From Compostimonas suwonensis (GTDB lineage Bacteria; Actinomycetota; Actinomycetes; Actinomycetales; Microbacteriaceae), in NCBI RefSeq assembly GCF_002797855.1, contig NZ_PGFB01000001.1, positions 1 through 64,000 on the forward strand: a DNA stretch of 64,000 nucleotides. Direction: 5' to 3'. Positions 16,210 through 25,386 of the stretch are shown in pieces. Position 1 is the stretch's first letter; each line of letters opens with the position of its first letter. A program made the position numbers and the translations under genes. The notes under the pieces were generated by a model that saw only the letters and a list, made by a program, of their open reading frames with translations, ran no database searches and had not been told where the DNA came from.

Positions 16210-16754
16210 ACGGAGGCGTGTGCGGACTCGTCGACGCGCACCATCTTGCGGCCGCGCGATGTGGAGCGCGGCGACTCGTCGAGAACCGCCTGCCCGAGCG
16301 CGAGCACCGCGCCCGACGCGGTGTGCGCGGCGTCGGCCGCCGAGCCGAAGGTGCGCACGCAGGTGACCACGGGGGTTCCCTCGAACTCGAGGTACCAGAA
16401 CCAGGTGCCCAGGTAACGGTGGCTGTCGACGCGGATGATGAGCTCGCCGGCGTTCTCCTGCAGCTCGCGAACGTGGGCGGACGCCCCGGCGAAGGTCAGG
16501 TAGGCTCGGGCGCTACGCCCGAGCTCACGGTTGTTGGAGGCGAGGAGCTGCCAGATCCCGCAGGGCCGCGACGGCTCGCGACGGGCGGTCGTCGAGGCGC
16601 CCCGTCCGGGGCCGCGGCTCGAGACGCCGGGTCGCGGCTGCGGCTCCTCGTCGACGCCGCCGAGCATCTTCATGTTGACGCGCTTCCAGACCGCGAATTG
16701 CGGGTCGTCGGTAGACGCGAACGAGGAGAACGACACCCTCGGGCTCAAACGCAT
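16203..16754 (-). CDS. Uncharacterised protein upstream of the PASTA kinase
   Basis: I do not recognise this 183-residue protein with confidence. The N-terminal third is low in structure and rich in Arg/Pro/Ser/Gly (about 35-65). The middle, GIWQLLASNNRELGRSARAYLTFAGA with a repeat-like second half ending at VRTF, has a beta-rich look faintly like DUF1508/YegP repeats. A helix-forming AADAAHTASGAVLALGQAVLDE follows. There is no signal peptide or membrane span. ATG 16754 is preceded by GGAG five bases away, so I prefer it to GTG 16760. It is translationally coupled to the kinase gene, so a role as kinase partner or substrate is possible but only inferred. Confidence 0.7.
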   Translation of the reverse strand: MRLSPRVSFSSFASTDDPQFAVWKRVNMKMLGGVDEEPQPRPGVSSRGPGRGASTTARREPSRPCGIWQLLASNNRELGRSARAYLTFAGASAHVRELQENAGELIIRVDSHRYLGTWFWYLEFEGTPVVTCVRTFGSAADAAHTASGAVLALGQAVLDESPRSTSRGRKMVRVDESAHASVW

Positions 16755-16955
16755 GATCACTCCGACATCCGTCTTCGGGACAGCCTCGGGGGAAAGGAAA
16801 CCATGGCGTTTTCGAAGCCTCTTGCCACGGTTTTCTCAGTTCACTGTCCCCCGCAGGGAAGATTCGGTTCGCCAGATGACGACCACACGACCCCCGGGTG
16901 AACGAGGGCTGGACGAAAGATGATCAAAACGCGGGCAACCACCCCAGTTTGGGGG

Positions 16956-17684
16956 TCAGTCGTTCGAGCCGTATCCGCTCGCCGCCTCCGCCACCCTGTC
17001 GAGGTACAGCTGGGAGGAGTTGTACGAGGCGATCCCGAGCGTCCAGCCGGCCTCGGTGCCCAGGTCGTCGCTCGCCCGGCACAGGTAGTTCGCGGCCGCG
17101 AGCGCGGCGTCGTCGATGTTGTCGACGTCGGCCACGCCGTCGCCGCTCGCGTCGATCTGCCAGTTCGCCCAGCTCTCCGGGATGAACTGGAACGGCCCGA
17201 CGGCGCGGTCGAACTCGGCGTCGCCGTCGAAGGCCCCGGCGTCGCTGTCGGGGATGTGCTCGACGTCGTCGCCGTCGAGCGCCTCGCCGTAGATGGTGGG
17301 GCTGACCGTTCCGTCGGCGGCGATCGACGACCCCTGTGCGGAGCCGTGACGGGACTCGACGTAGCCCATGCCCGCAAGGGTGTTCCAGCCGAGCCGGCAG
17401 TCGGGCCGTTCGGCGTCCTTCGCGATCGCGGCGCCCGCGTAAGCGGCCAGGGCCCGCTCGGGGATGCCCGTGCGCTCGGCCGTCCGTGCGACCCACGCGG
17501 GGTCGACGAGCGCCGAGACCCCGGGGCCGGCGGGGGCGCCCGCGCTCGGCGGCAGCGGGGCCGGCGGGGCCCAGGCGGGAGGCGGCACGGGGCTCGTGCA
17601 GCCGGCGAGCAGCAGCGCGCCCAGCAGGGCCGGCAGAGCGGCCGTCGCGGCATGCGCGCGGCGCGGGCGTCGACGGTTGTTCAC
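16956..17684 (-). CDS. Lytic transglycosylase-like lipoprotein
   Basis: The 242-residue product has a lipoprotein signal peptide with lipobox LLAGC (Cys about 29), then a Pro/Ala-rich stretch. The SLT/MltB-type lysozyme-like domain (about 60-240) follows. GYVESRHGS contains the likely catalytic Glu, and [37 protein letters not shown] and [16 protein letters not shown] are typical of secreted transglycosylases of actinobacteria. It should cleave peptidoglycan glycan strands at the cell surface. ATG 17684 begins the basic MNNRRRPRR n-region. It is transcribed toward the hypothetical gene and kinase, with a weak CCCC/GGGG hairpin at its 3' end (16941-16956). Confidence 0.88.
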   Translation of the reverse strand: MNNRRRPRRAHAATAALPALLGALLLAGCTSPVPPPAWAPPAPLPPSAGAPAGPGVSALVDPAWVARTAERTGIPERALAAYAGAAIAKDAERPDCRLGWNTLAGMGYVESRHGSAQGSSIAADGTVSPTIYGEALDGDDVEHIPDSDAGAFDGDAEFDRAVGPFQFIPESWANWQIDASGDGVADVDNIDDAALAAANYLCRASDDLGTEAGWTLGIASYNSSQLYLDRVAEAASGYGSND

Positions 17685-17748
17685 CCTGCCATCAGATCAC
17701 GGATGTATAAACGGCGGCCACGCGGCATCCCTCGCTACCATTGACGGC

Positions 17749-18237
17749 ATGGCAGATTCAACGTTCGATATCGTCAGCAAGGTCGACAAGATGGAGGCCG
17801 ACAACGCCCTCAACCAGGCCCACAAAGAGGTCGAGCAGCGCTACGACTTCAAGAACGTGGGCGCCTCGATCGCCTGGAGCGGCGAGAAGGTGCTCATGAA
17901 GGCCAACACCGAGGAGCGCGTCAAGGCGATCCTCGAGGTCTTCGAGTCGAAGCTCATCAAGCGGGGCATCTCGCTGCGCAGCCTGGATGCCGGCGAGCCC
18001 TACGCCTCGGGCAAGGAGTTCCGTCTCGAGGCGAGCCTCAAGCAGGGCATCTCGCAGGAGGACGCGAAGAAGGTCAGCAAGATCATCCGCGACGAGGGGC
18101 CGAAGAGCGTCAAGGCGCAGATCCAGGGCGACGAGCTGCGCGTGCAGTCGAAGAGCCGCGACGACCTGCAGGCGACGATGGCGCTGCTCAAGGCCGCCGA
18201 CCTCGACGTCGACCTGCAGTTCGTCAACTTCCGCTGA
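17749..18237 (+). CDS. yajQ: YajQ family nucleotide/c-di-GMP-binding protein
   Basis: The 162-residue protein starts [24 protein letters not shown] and contains [30 protein letters not shown] and the closing VDLQFVNFR, all diagnostic of YajQ (UPF0234). Family members bind nucleotides, and c-di-GMP in some species; the role in actinobacteria is not settled. The length is normal. The start ATG lies seven bases after TACCAT (17736-17741), which looks like a -10 box, so the mRNA is probably leaderless. The first of the 85-bp palindromic elements lies 50 bases after the stop codon. Confidence 0.95.
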   Translation: MADSTFDIVSKVDKMEADNALNQAHKEVEQRYDFKNVGASIAWSGEKVLMKANTEERVKAILEVFESKLIKRGISLRSLDAGEPYASGKEFRLEASLKQGISQEDAKKVSKIIRDEGPKSVKAQIQGDELRVQSKSRDDLQATMALLKAADLDVDLQFVNFR

Positions 18238-18286
18238 GGCCGGCCGTGCGCGGCTGAACCACCTCGGCGCACCTCACAACGACGCA

Positions 18287-18371
18287 ACTCAAAACGACGG
18301 AGATTCTCCTCTTTTTGCCCCGTTTCGGCGCGAAACGGGCTTTCTCGTGCACAAAGTCCGTCGTTTTGAGT
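18287..18371. repeat. 85-bp palindromic element, copy A
   Basis: The 15-base ends ACTCAAAACGACGGA and TCCGTCGTTTTGAGT are exact reverse complements. The interior differs from copies B and C but has its own hairpin (CCCGTTTCG / CGAAACGGG at 18319-18339). A further outer pair CTCACAAC / GTTGTGAG (18273-18280, 18385-18392) extends the symmetry. Copy A lies between yajQ and the sensor kinase gene. Confidence 0.85.
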
Positions 18372-18500
18372 CGGCTCCGAGTCGGTTGTGAGCCGGAGGG
18401 GGGCGAGGACGAGGCGTTGCGCCCCGGCACGCTGGACCCCGGGCGGGCAGTGCGCGACACTGGACGTGACGCGCGATGGAGCGCGCCGGAAGGGATCACT

Positions 18501-20393
18501 ATGACCCTCATGGGCCCGCAGCGAACGTTCGACGCGTCTGACGACGCACCCTCGTCGACACTCCTGGGCGACCAGCTCGCGAGCCTCGCCGCCCTCGCCA
18601 ACGACCTGGCCGGCGAGTTCCGGCTCGAACCGCTGCTCGATCGCATCCTGCGCAACGCCGTCGAGCTGCTCGACTGCGAGAGCGGCTCGATCTGCACGAT
18701 CGACGAGGCGGCGCGCAGCTACCGCAAAGAGGTCGACATCGCCGTCGGCTGCCACTCCGGCGAGGTCTTCCCCCTCGAGGAGGGCGTGACGGGCGCGGTC
18801 GTGCGCGCGAACGGCCCCGTGACCTTCGAGCGCTACTCGCTCGTGCCGGGCGGGCACATCGCCCCGGGCGACCCCCGCTACGAGGTTCCCGTGATCGGGG
18901 TGCCGATCCGGCTCAACGCGACGCTCATCGGCGCCTGCGTGGTCTTCGGGACCTCCTCGACCCGCGTCTTCGACCGCACCGACGTCGAGCTGCTCGGCCT
19001 CTTCGCCACCCACGCCGCCGTGGCGATCGCCAACTCCCGACTGCACACCGCGACGACCGAGAGGATGCGTGCCGCCGCGGTCACCGCCGAGCGCGAGCGC
19101 ACCATGCGCGACGTGCACGACACCGTGGGCCGGGGCCTCGCCTCCGTGCTCCTGCACCTCGACGGCGCGATCGGAGACCTCGATGACGGCACCGGGCGCA
19201 CAGCCCCGGCCGGGGACGACGAGGATGCCGGCCGCCCGCCTCTGAGGCAGGAGCTCGCGCTCGCGCGGCAGGCGGCATCCGAGGCCCTCGACGAGACCAA
19301 GCGCACCGTGCTCGGCCTCGGCCCCTCGGTGCTCGACCGCTGCACGCTCGAAGACGCCCTGCGGCAGGAGCTGGCCCGGGCCGCGCGCATGAGCACCCTG
19401 CACACGCAGTTCCTGAGCGTCGGCACCCGTCACGACATCGCGCCGGATGTCTCGCAGCAGCTGTTCCGCATCGTGCAGGAGAGCCTCGCCAACGTCGTCG
19501 CCCACGCCCAGGCCGCCACCGTGCGCCTCGGCCTCGTCTACGGCAGCGAGGGCGTCGCCGCGATCGTCGAGGACGACGGCTGCGGCTTCGACCACGACCA
19601 CATCCGGCGGAGCTCGACGGAGCCGAGTGTCGTCAGGAACCTCGGTCTCAGCGGGCTGCTCGCCCGCGCGCACCAGGTCGGCGGGCGGGTGCAGATCGAC
19701 TCGACGCCGGGCTGGGGCACCCGCGTGCGGGCCGACCTGCCCTACACCGCCGCCACGACCGACGACGAGCCGCTGCGGCACTGGCGGGTCGTCATCGTGC
19801 ACGACCAGCCGGCGATGCGCGCGGGCCTCGTGCGCCTGCTCGCCCAGGCCGAGCCCGGCATCCGGGTCGTCGGCGAGCTCGCCGACGCCACACGGGTCGT
19901 CGACGCGATCACCCTCCTGCGGCCGGATGTCGTGCTCGCCGACATCGCGCTTCAGGGGGCATCCGGCGCCGAACTCGTGCGCACGCTGCGCTCGGCCGAC
20001 CCCGATGCCGCCGTCGTGCTGCTCGTCGGCTCACCGGACGACGACATCCGCGAGGCGGCAGCGGCCGGTGCCCGCGGCTTCGTCGAGCGCACCGTCGACG
20101 CGGTGTCGCTCGGCCGTGCGATCGTCTCCGCCGCCACCGGCGACGCGCTCGTCGCGAGCGACGTGCTGCGCACGCTCGGCGGCTGGCCGAAGCCGGAGTC
20201 CGACGTCGACGACAGCGGCCTGACCCCGCGCGAACGCGAGGTGCGCGCCCTCGTCGAACGCGGTCTGCCCGACAAGCGCATCGCCGTCGAGCTCGCGATC
20301 TCGGTCAAGACGGTCGAGAAGCACGTGGGCACGATCCTGCGCAAGACCGGCGCGCACAACCGCACGATGCTCGCCGCGCTCGCCGTGCGCTGA
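18501..20393 (+). CDS. Fused sensor histidine kinase and NarL-type response regulator
   Basis: One 630-residue polypeptide holds a whole two-component pathway. A GAF domain (about 45-195) is followed by a HisKA_3-type dimerisation helix with phospho-His H206 in RDVHDTVGRGL. A HATPase domain has VQESLANVVAHA, EDDGCGFD and GLSGLLARAHQVGG (about 300-410). A receiver domain (about 425-540) has D481 in VVLADIALQG as the likely phospho-Asp. A LuxR-type helix-turn-helix ends the protein (TPREREVRALVERGLPDKRIA, about 570-630). The receiver lacks the usual conserved Thr and Lys (VLLVGS, GFVER). There are no membrane spans, so it should sense a cytosolic signal. ATG 18501 has AAGGGA upstream. NarL-type kinases and regulators are normally separate proteins. 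Confidence 0.9.
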   Translation: MTLMGPQRTFDASDDAPSSTLLGDQLASLAALANDLAGEFRLEPLLDRILRNAVELLDCESGSICTIDEAARSYRKEVDIAVGCHSGEVFPLEEGVTGAVVRANGPVTFERYSLVPGGHIAPGDPRYEVPVIGVPIRLNATLIGACVVFGTSSTRVFDRTDVELLGLFATHAAVAIANSRLHTATTERMRAAAVTAERERTMRDVHDTVGRGLASVLLHLDGAIGDLDDGTGRTAPAGDDEDAGRPPLRQELALARQAASEALDETKRTVLGLGPSVLDRCTLEDALRQELARAARMSTLHTQFLSVGTRHDIAPDVSQQLFRIVQESLANVVAHAQAATVRLGLVYGSEGVAAIVEDDGCGFDHDHIRRSSTEPSVVRNLGLSGLLARAHQVGGRVQIDSTPGWGTRVRADLPYTAATTDDEPLRHWRVVIVHDQPAMRAGLVRLLAQAEPGIRVVGELADATRVVDAITLLRPDVVLADIALQGASGAELVRTLRSADPDAAVVLLVGSPDDDIREAAAAGARGFVERTVDAVSLGRAIVSAATGDALVASDVLRTLGGWPKPESDVDDSGLTPREREVRALVERGLPDKRIAVELAISVKTVEKHVGTILRKTGAHNRTMLAALAVR

Positions 20394-20910
20394 ACGACGT
20401 CGAAGCCGCCGCACACCGGACCGGCACGCGCACACAGGCGCGATCGTCCGGGCTCAGACGTCGAGCACGCCGAGCGGTCCGAGCTGCCGACGCTCCCCAC
20501 GGCGCCGACGACGGTTGAGCGGCGTGCTCACCCGACGACGGCCGACGCCGCCGCCTGACCAGGGTGGATACGACGCTCCACGGCGGCGCCCGTTCCGGAG
20601 TCAACGGGACTCGTCGTCGCAAAATTGATCAACCGGTTGACAAGTTGATACCAAGCGAACATACTCGTCACAAGTCGCTGCTCCTGGCGCGGCTCCGACA
20701 GCACATTCGAATGGAGTCACCGTGGACGCCACAGCTCTCCGTCTGTTCGCATTTCCGGTTCATGCCATGCCGACTCGTCGACCGAGCCCGCAGGGCCACC
20801 CCGCCCGATGAGCCGCCGACGCTGCTCACGGAGTGGAACAGCGTGCAGCACGCACGCCGCCGCTCTGCATCGCGATTGATACCCGCACTCACGAAAGGCA
20901 CTAGACAACG
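20394..20910. other. 517-bp intergenic region with operator and long leader
   Basis: No convincing gene is present. The left half is GC-rich without clear structure. At 20625-20643 lies a GntR-type operator (listed separately), followed by about 265 bases to the first gene of the catabolic cluster. That leader is long for this genome; it may be an untranslated leader or hold an unrecognised second promoter. Confidence 0.6.
20625..20643. promoter_or_regulatory. GntR/FadR-type operator 1
   Basis: TTGATCAACCGGTTGACAA shares the core TCAACnnGTTGA with two other sites in this cluster (25339 and 26720). It lies upstream of the haloacid dehalogenase and MFS genes. Binding by the regulator at 25387-26181 is inferred. 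Confidence 0.6.
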
Positions 20911-21624
20911 ATGTCCCTCCCCGCAGTCAAGGCGCTGACCTTCGACGTGTTCGGTACCGTCGTGGATTGGCGCACCAGCATCGCGCGTGAGCTGCGTGCC
21001 GCGCTCGAGCCCGCAGGGCACGAGTTCGACTGGCTTCAACTCGCCGACGAATGGCGTGGCGGCTACCAGCCCGCGCTGGAACAGGTGCGGAGCGGCGCAC
21101 GTCCGTGGGTCACCCTCGACGTGCTCCACCACGAGAACCTGGTCGAGCTGCTGGCGAAACACGACATCGCAGAGCTGAGCGAGAGCGAGATCGAGGAGCT
21201 GTCACATGCGTGGTGGCGGCTCGATCCGTGGCCGGATGCCGTAGAAGGACTGAGCAGGCTCAAACAGCGGTTCATCATCGCCACGCTCTCCAACGGCAAC
21301 ATCGCGCTGATGGTCAATCTGGCGAAACACGGCGCACTTCCCTGGGACGCGATCCTCGGTGCGGAGATCTCGCATTCGTACAAGGAGCAGCCGATCACCT
21401 ATCTCGGCAGCGCAGAAGCCCTCGGGCTCCGGCCCGACGAATGCGCGATGGTGGCGGCGCACAACGACGATCTCGTCGCCGCCGGCGCCCTCGGGTTCCG
21501 AACGATGTACGTCAACCGGCCCGCGGAGCACGGCCCGGGCCAGACCACCGACATCCGTGCGCTGCACGACTTCGACATCGCTGCGACGAGCCTCACGGAT
21601 CTCGCCCGCCAGCTGGAGTGCTGA
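20911..21624 (+). CDS. Haloacid dehalogenase type II family hydrolase
   Basis: The 237-residue HAD enzyme begins with VKALTFDVFGTVVDWRTS; the first Asp of DVFGT is the nucleophile. Other HAD motifs are TLSNGN (motif II), K in SHSYKEQPITY (motif III) and AAHNDDLVAAGALGFRTMYVNRP (motif IV). The cap sequence and length fit L-2-haloacid dehalogenase type II. Such proteins hydrolyse 2-haloacids in some bacteria, but many homologs act on phosphate or unknown substrates. It is the first gene of the plus-strand part of the catabolic cluster, 66 bases before the MFS gene. A substrate cannot be assigned. Confidence 0.85.
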   Translation: MSLPAVKALTFDVFGTVVDWRTSIARELRAALEPAGHEFDWLQLADEWRGGYQPALEQVRSGARPWVTLDVLHHENLVELLAKHDIAELSESEIEELSHAWWRLDPWPDAVEGLSRLKQRFIIATLSNGNIALMVNLAKHGALPWDAILGAEISHSYKEQPITYLGSAEALGLRPDECAMVAAHNDDLVAAGALGFRTMYVNRPAEHGPGQTTDIRALHDFDIAATSLTDLARQLEC

Positions 21625-21690
21625 GAAACCGACGACGTCCGTCATCGATGACGAGACGACTCCGTGACCCCCATTGTGAAAGGAGCTGTG

Positions 21691-23109
21691 GTGACCACCA
21701 CACCAGTGAATATCGAAACGATGAACGGTGCCATTCGACACCTGCTGTCGAAAACCAGCGGTGCGGGCAACCGCGTCGGATGGCTCATGCTTGCATCCAT
21801 TCTGGTCGAGGCATGGGACCTCTACTCGATCGGATTCGTGCTCGTCTTCATCAAGGACCAGTTCAATCCCGATCCGTTCGTGCTCGGTCTCGCCGCTGCA
21901 GCGACGCAGCTCGGCGCGCTCATCGGAGCCTTGATCGGCGGCTGGCTCGTCGACAAGCTCGGTCGACGCGTGATGTTCCTCGGCACGATGATCCTGTTCA
22001 TCGTGCTCGCCCTCGCGCAGTCGATGGCGTGGAGCATCGAAGCGCTCATCGTCATCCGCTTCTTCCTCGGTCTTCCGCTCGGCAGTGAGCCGGCGATCGG
22101 GTTCAGCTACATCATGGACGCCATGTCGAAGTCGAAGCGCGAGCTGATGGGCACCAGATGGCAGTTTATGTTCGGCCTCGGCAACGCCCTCGCCGCGGCC
22201 GTGGTGACGCTGCTGATCCTGACCATCCCCAGTCCCGAAGCCGTCTGGCGCATCGCCCTCGGCATCGGCGCGATTCCCGCAGCCATCATCCTGCTCCTGC
22301 GGTTCAATCTGCCGGAGACGGCCATCTGGCTGATCCGGCAGGGGAGATTCCGCGAGGCGAAGGTCGCATCGCAGAAACTGTACGGCGACTCGCTCGACAT
22401 GCTGCCCGACGAGGATGTCGTGGTGCCGAAACCGGCGCCAGCGGCTTTCCTCGCCGACCTGCGCACCGACCCCGTGAGAATGCGCGCCAGTGTGCACTCG
22501 TGGCTTGCGAACTTCCTCTCCACGGCACAGTTCCAGAGCTTCGGGTTCTACCTTCCGCTCCTGTTCGCCGCGCTCGGCGTCTCCAGCCTCACCGGCAACA
22601 ACCTGATCCTCGTGGTGCTGTACTCGATCGCCGCCCTGTCCGGCTGGCTCGCGCCCTCGGTGGCCAAGAGGATCGGTCACCGCGGCGTTTCGATCCTCGG
22701 CTTCTCGATCGTGTTGGTGTCGCTGCTGTTCGCCGCGCTCGCGCTCCAGCAGAACTGGATCTATGTCGTTCCGTTCGCGGCGGCGGTGATGATCTACGGC
22801 GAGTACCTGTCGATCTCCAACGTCATGACGATCGCGACGATCGTGGCCAAGCCCGAGTACCGCGGAACGGCGGGCGGGTTCTCCTACGCGTTCGCCAAGC
22901 TCGCCGCGTTCCTCGCGATCTTCCTCTTCCCGTCGATCACCGCGGCCCTCGGGCAGTCGGGGGCGACCCTGCTCGTGTCGTCGTTCGCGCTCATCGGCCT
23001 CCTTTCGGCGATCTTCATCCTCCCCGAGGTCTTCGGCTACGACAGCGAGGCCATCCAGCAGAGGCAGGACGCGGCCGCCGCCAAGAAGGCGACGAGGACA
23101 GCAGGCTAG
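21691..23109 (+). CDS. MFS transporter, sugar/organic-acid type
   Basis: The 472-residue protein has 12 likely membrane spans. Typical MFS signatures are GGWLVDKLGRRVMF after span 2, RFFLGLPLGSEPAIGFSYIMD in spans 4-5 and LPETAIWLIRQGRFREA before the central loop. This points to the sugar porter/organic acid symporter branch. I placed the start at GTG 21691 because AAAGGAG lies five bases upstream; a GTG at 21664 is in frame. The position next to catabolic enzymes and under a shared operator suggests it imports the pathway substrate. The substrate is unknown. Confidence 0.88.
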   Translation: MTTTPVNIETMNGAIRHLLSKTSGAGNRVGWLMLASILVEAWDLYSIGFVLVFIKDQFNPDPFVLGLAAAATQLGALIGALIGGWLVDKLGRRVMFLGTMILFIVLALAQSMAWSIEALIVIRFFLGLPLGSEPAIGFSYIMDAMSKSKRELMGTRWQFMFGLGNALAAAVVTLLILTIPSPEAVWRIALGIGAIPAAIILLLRFNLPETAIWLIRQGRFREAKVASQKLYGDSLDMLPDEDVVVPKPAPAAFLADLRTDPVRMRASVHSWLANFLSTAQFQSFGFYLPLLFAALGVSSLTGNNLILVVLYSIAALSGWLAPSVAKRIGHRGVSILGFSIVLVSLLFAALALQQNWIYVVPFAAAVMIYGEYLSISNVMTIATIVAKPEYRGTAGGFSYAFAKLAAFLAIFLFPSITAALGQSGATLLVSSFALIGLLSAIFILPEVFGYDSEAIQQRQDAAAAKKATRTAG

Positions 23110-23253
23110 TCGACATCCACTCCGGCATCGTGTCGTGGCGCACTTCTCCGACGTACAGCCGGAACGCGCCACGGCACGATGCCCGTCTCAGATCAATCGT
23201 TTCGGACCGACGACGACGGCGGCCCACGTTTTATTTTAATGGAGCAGTACACG

Positions 23254-24216
23254 ATGGCAGCACCAGAACCCACGGATCTCCCGATCACCGCCAGCATGAA
23301 CGGCGCTCCTCGGGTCACGCGCGACGGACGCCCGATGCAGGAGGCGACCCCGCAGGAGTGGTCGGCTGTGTTCGAGGAGATCTCGGCCGAGGGCTTCGAG
23401 CACGTCGAGCTCTCCGACGGCTGGATCACACCCGCCGAGCTGACGCCGGAACGGCGCGCAGAGCTCCGCGCGGTCATCGCGGACGCCGGCCTCGCCCTGC
23501 CGTCTCTGCACATTCAGCGAGTCAGCGTGATCGAGCCCGGCCGCGGCGAACGCAACCTCGCTTATGGCCACGCCTCGATCGATGTGGCCGCCGAGTTCGG
23601 GGCTAGGACATACAACACCGGGCTGCACCGGCCCCTTCTGCCGGCGCAGCAGCAAGCACTGTGGTTCTGGACGGCCCAGGGCCCCGTCGACCCCGTCGAC
23701 GACCGAGACGCCTGGGATCTCGCCGTCAGGAGAATTCGAGAGCTTGGCGAGCATGCCGGATCGGTCGGCATGGACCTCTCGCTCGAGCTCTACGAGGACA
23801 CTTACCTGGGAACGGCGGACTCCGCCGTTCGTTTTGTGCAGGATGTCGGCCTCGACAACGTCGGCCTGAACCCGGATGTCGGCAATCTCATCCGACTGCA
23901 TCGACCCGTGGAGGACTGGCGGGAGCTCTATGCCACGACCTTGCCGTATGCCAACTACTGGCACGCCAAGAACTACCAGCGCGACGAGGCCGACGACGGC
24001 ACCTGGTTCAGCGCGATCCCGGCGACCGCGCGCGATGGAATCATCGACTACCGCGAGGTCATCGCCCTGGCGATCAGCCTCGGCTATCGTGGCGCGATCG
24101 TGTGCGAGCACTACGGCGGGGATGTGCTCTCCGTGAGCGCGGAGAACGCGAGCTACTTCCGGAGGATGATCCACTCGGCCATCACCCGGCTGCCCGACGA
24201 CGTCGACCGGGCCTGA
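23254..24216 (+). CDS. Sugar phosphate isomerase/epimerase family TIM-barrel protein
   Basis: The 320-residue protein matches the xylose-isomerase-like (AP endonuclease 2) fold. FEEISAEGFEHVELSDGW is an early strand. DLSLELYEDTYLGT supplies a metal-binding Glu, VGLNPDVGNLIR an Asp, YWHAKNYQRD a His, and GAIVCEHYGGDVLS a Glu near the end. These residues fit a divalent-metal site for ketose/aldose isomerisation or epimerisation. ATG 23254 has GGAG nine bases upstream; an in-frame ATG at 23239 is possible. It is the third gene of the plus-strand group. Substrate not known. Confidence 0.82.
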   Translation: MAAPEPTDLPITASMNGAPRVTRDGRPMQEATPQEWSAVFEEISAEGFEHVELSDGWITPAELTPERRAELRAVIADAGLALPSLHIQRVSVIEPGRGERNLAYGHASIDVAAEFGARTYNTGLHRPLLPAQQQALWFWTAQGPVDPVDDRDAWDLAVRRIRELGEHAGSVGMDLSLELYEDTYLGTADSAVRFVQDVGLDNVGLNPDVGNLIRLHRPVEDWRELYATTLPYANYWHAKNYQRDEADDGTWFSAIPATARDGIIDYREVIALAISLGYRGAIVCEHYGGDVLSVSAENASYFRRMIHSAITRLPDDVDRA

Positions 24217-24252
24217 CGGCCGGCAGCGTCCAGCCGGAAGCGCTCGAGCGGC

Positions 24253-25320
24253 CTACCAGTAGCGGATCATGGTGGGAGTCGCCACATCGAGGCTTCGCCC
24301 CGTCCACTCGAGTCCGCCGTCGCCGTCGATCGAGAAGCTCACGACCTGGTCCGAGTTCTGGTTGGCGACGAGCAGGAAGTCGGCCTCCGGGGTGATCCGG
24401 AAATGACGCGGCCACGCCCCGTGCACGTCCACACTGGCGCGCGGAGCAAGCTCTCCGGCGTCGGAGACGATCTCGAAGCTCGAGATCGATTCATCCCGCC
24501 GGTTGGCGATGTAGACCAGGTCGAGCTCGGGGTGAAGCGCGATCTCCGACGGCAGCGAGTCGCCACGACCCAGGCCGGGGGATGCGATGATCTGGCGCAG
24601 CTCGAGCCGGCGCGCGGCCTCGTCGATGAAGACGACCGATATGCCGGCACGGTTCTGATTGCTGACGAAGATCAGCTTTCGCTCGCCGTCGAAAGCGAGA
24701 TGACGAGGCCCCGTCCCTTCCGGCAGAGCCAGCGAATCCACCAGTCGGAGCGGGGTCTCCGCCGCGCGATCGATGGCATAGAGCAGCAGTGCGTCGCGTC
24801 CGCAGTCGGCGGCGACGACGAGATCGCCGACCGAGAGCGACGAGTGCGGACGCGGCCGTGCTGCGCGACGATCGACCCCGGCCGGCCATTGCGGCGGGTC
24901 GATGACCTGGAGCACGTGTTCCGGCATGCCGTCTGCGAGCGAGATCACGCAGAACCGACGCCCCTGATAGTGCGCGGTGATCGCGATGCCGTGGGAGAGG
25001 TCCACGTGCACATGACAGGGCGCGTCGACGCCCGTCTCGACCCGGGATGCCTCGCCGAGCACACCATCGGAAGCGACCCGGTAGCCGACGAGCTCGCCGC
25101 CGTGTTCGACCTCTGAGGTGGTCCACAGGATGCCGGCGTTCCGATCGGAGAGGATGTACGCGGGATCGTCGTCGTGACGGGCGTCGAGAAGGGTCAGCGA
25201 TCCGTCGGCCCGGTCGAGCTCGGCCAGGACGATGCCCGCGCCGTGCCCGTCAGGGGCGGCCGCCCACGGCGACGGCAGCGAATACGAACCGATGTGCATT
25301 CGCAGAGCCCGCTCGGCCAT
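24253..25320 (-). CDS. Lactonase family beta-propeller protein (6-phosphogluconolactonase-like)
   Basis: The 355-residue protein shows repeated propeller blades: GTGPRHLAFDGERKLIFVSNQNRAGISVVF, LPSEIALHPELDLVYIANRRDESISSFEI and WPRHFRITPEADFLLVANQNSDQVVSF. These are hallmarks of the PF10282 lactonase family, which opens sugar lactones or related cyclic acids. I chose ATG 25320, which has AGGGG six bases upstream; ATG 25326 abuts the same G-run. It is divergent from the plus-strand genes but preceded by operator 2, so it likely belongs to the same regulon. The lactone substrate is unknown. Confidence 0.85.
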   Translation of the reverse strand: MAERALRMHIGSYSLPSPWAAAPDGHGAGIVLAELDRADGSLTLLDARHDDDPAYILSDRNAGILWTTSEVEHGGELVGYRVASDGVLGEASRVETGVDAPCHVHVDLSHGIAITAHYQGRRFCVISLADGMPEHVLQVIDPPQWPAGVDRRAARPRPHSSLSVGDLVVAADCGRDALLLYAIDRAAETPLRLVDSLALPEGTGPRHLAFDGERKLIFVSNQNRAGISVVFIDEAARRLELRQIIASPGLGRGDSLPSEIALHPELDLVYIANRRDESISSFEIVSDAGELAPRASVDVHGAWPRHFRITPEADFLLVANQNSDQVVSFSIDGDGGLEWTGRSLDVATPTMIRYW

Positions 25321-25338
25321 CGCCATCCCCCTACCAAA

Positions 25339-25357
25339 TTGGTCAACCTGTTGGTAG
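25339..25357. promoter_or_regulatory. GntR/FadR-type operator 2
   Basis: TTGGTCAACCTGTTGGTAG shares the TCAACnnGTTG core with sites 1 and 3. With the flanking CTACCAA (25331-25337) it forms a wider palindrome. It lies between the lactonase start and the regulator gene, placed to control the lactonase transcript. Confidence 0.6.
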
Positions 25358-25386
25358 CTTAGTGGAAGGCGTGAGCCAAGCCGAGG

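Noticed and set aside
16803-16901. Possible 32-residue plus-strand peptide with AAAGGAAACC before its ATG
   Set aside because: The ribosome-site match is good but the peptide has no recognisable feature and lies in the upstream region of a minus-strand gene. Without conservation data I do not list it.
18000-19802. 600-codon minus-strand frame opposite yajQ and the sensor kinase
   Set aside because: The plus-strand proteins have complete family motifs; the antisense frame has none and no ribosome site.
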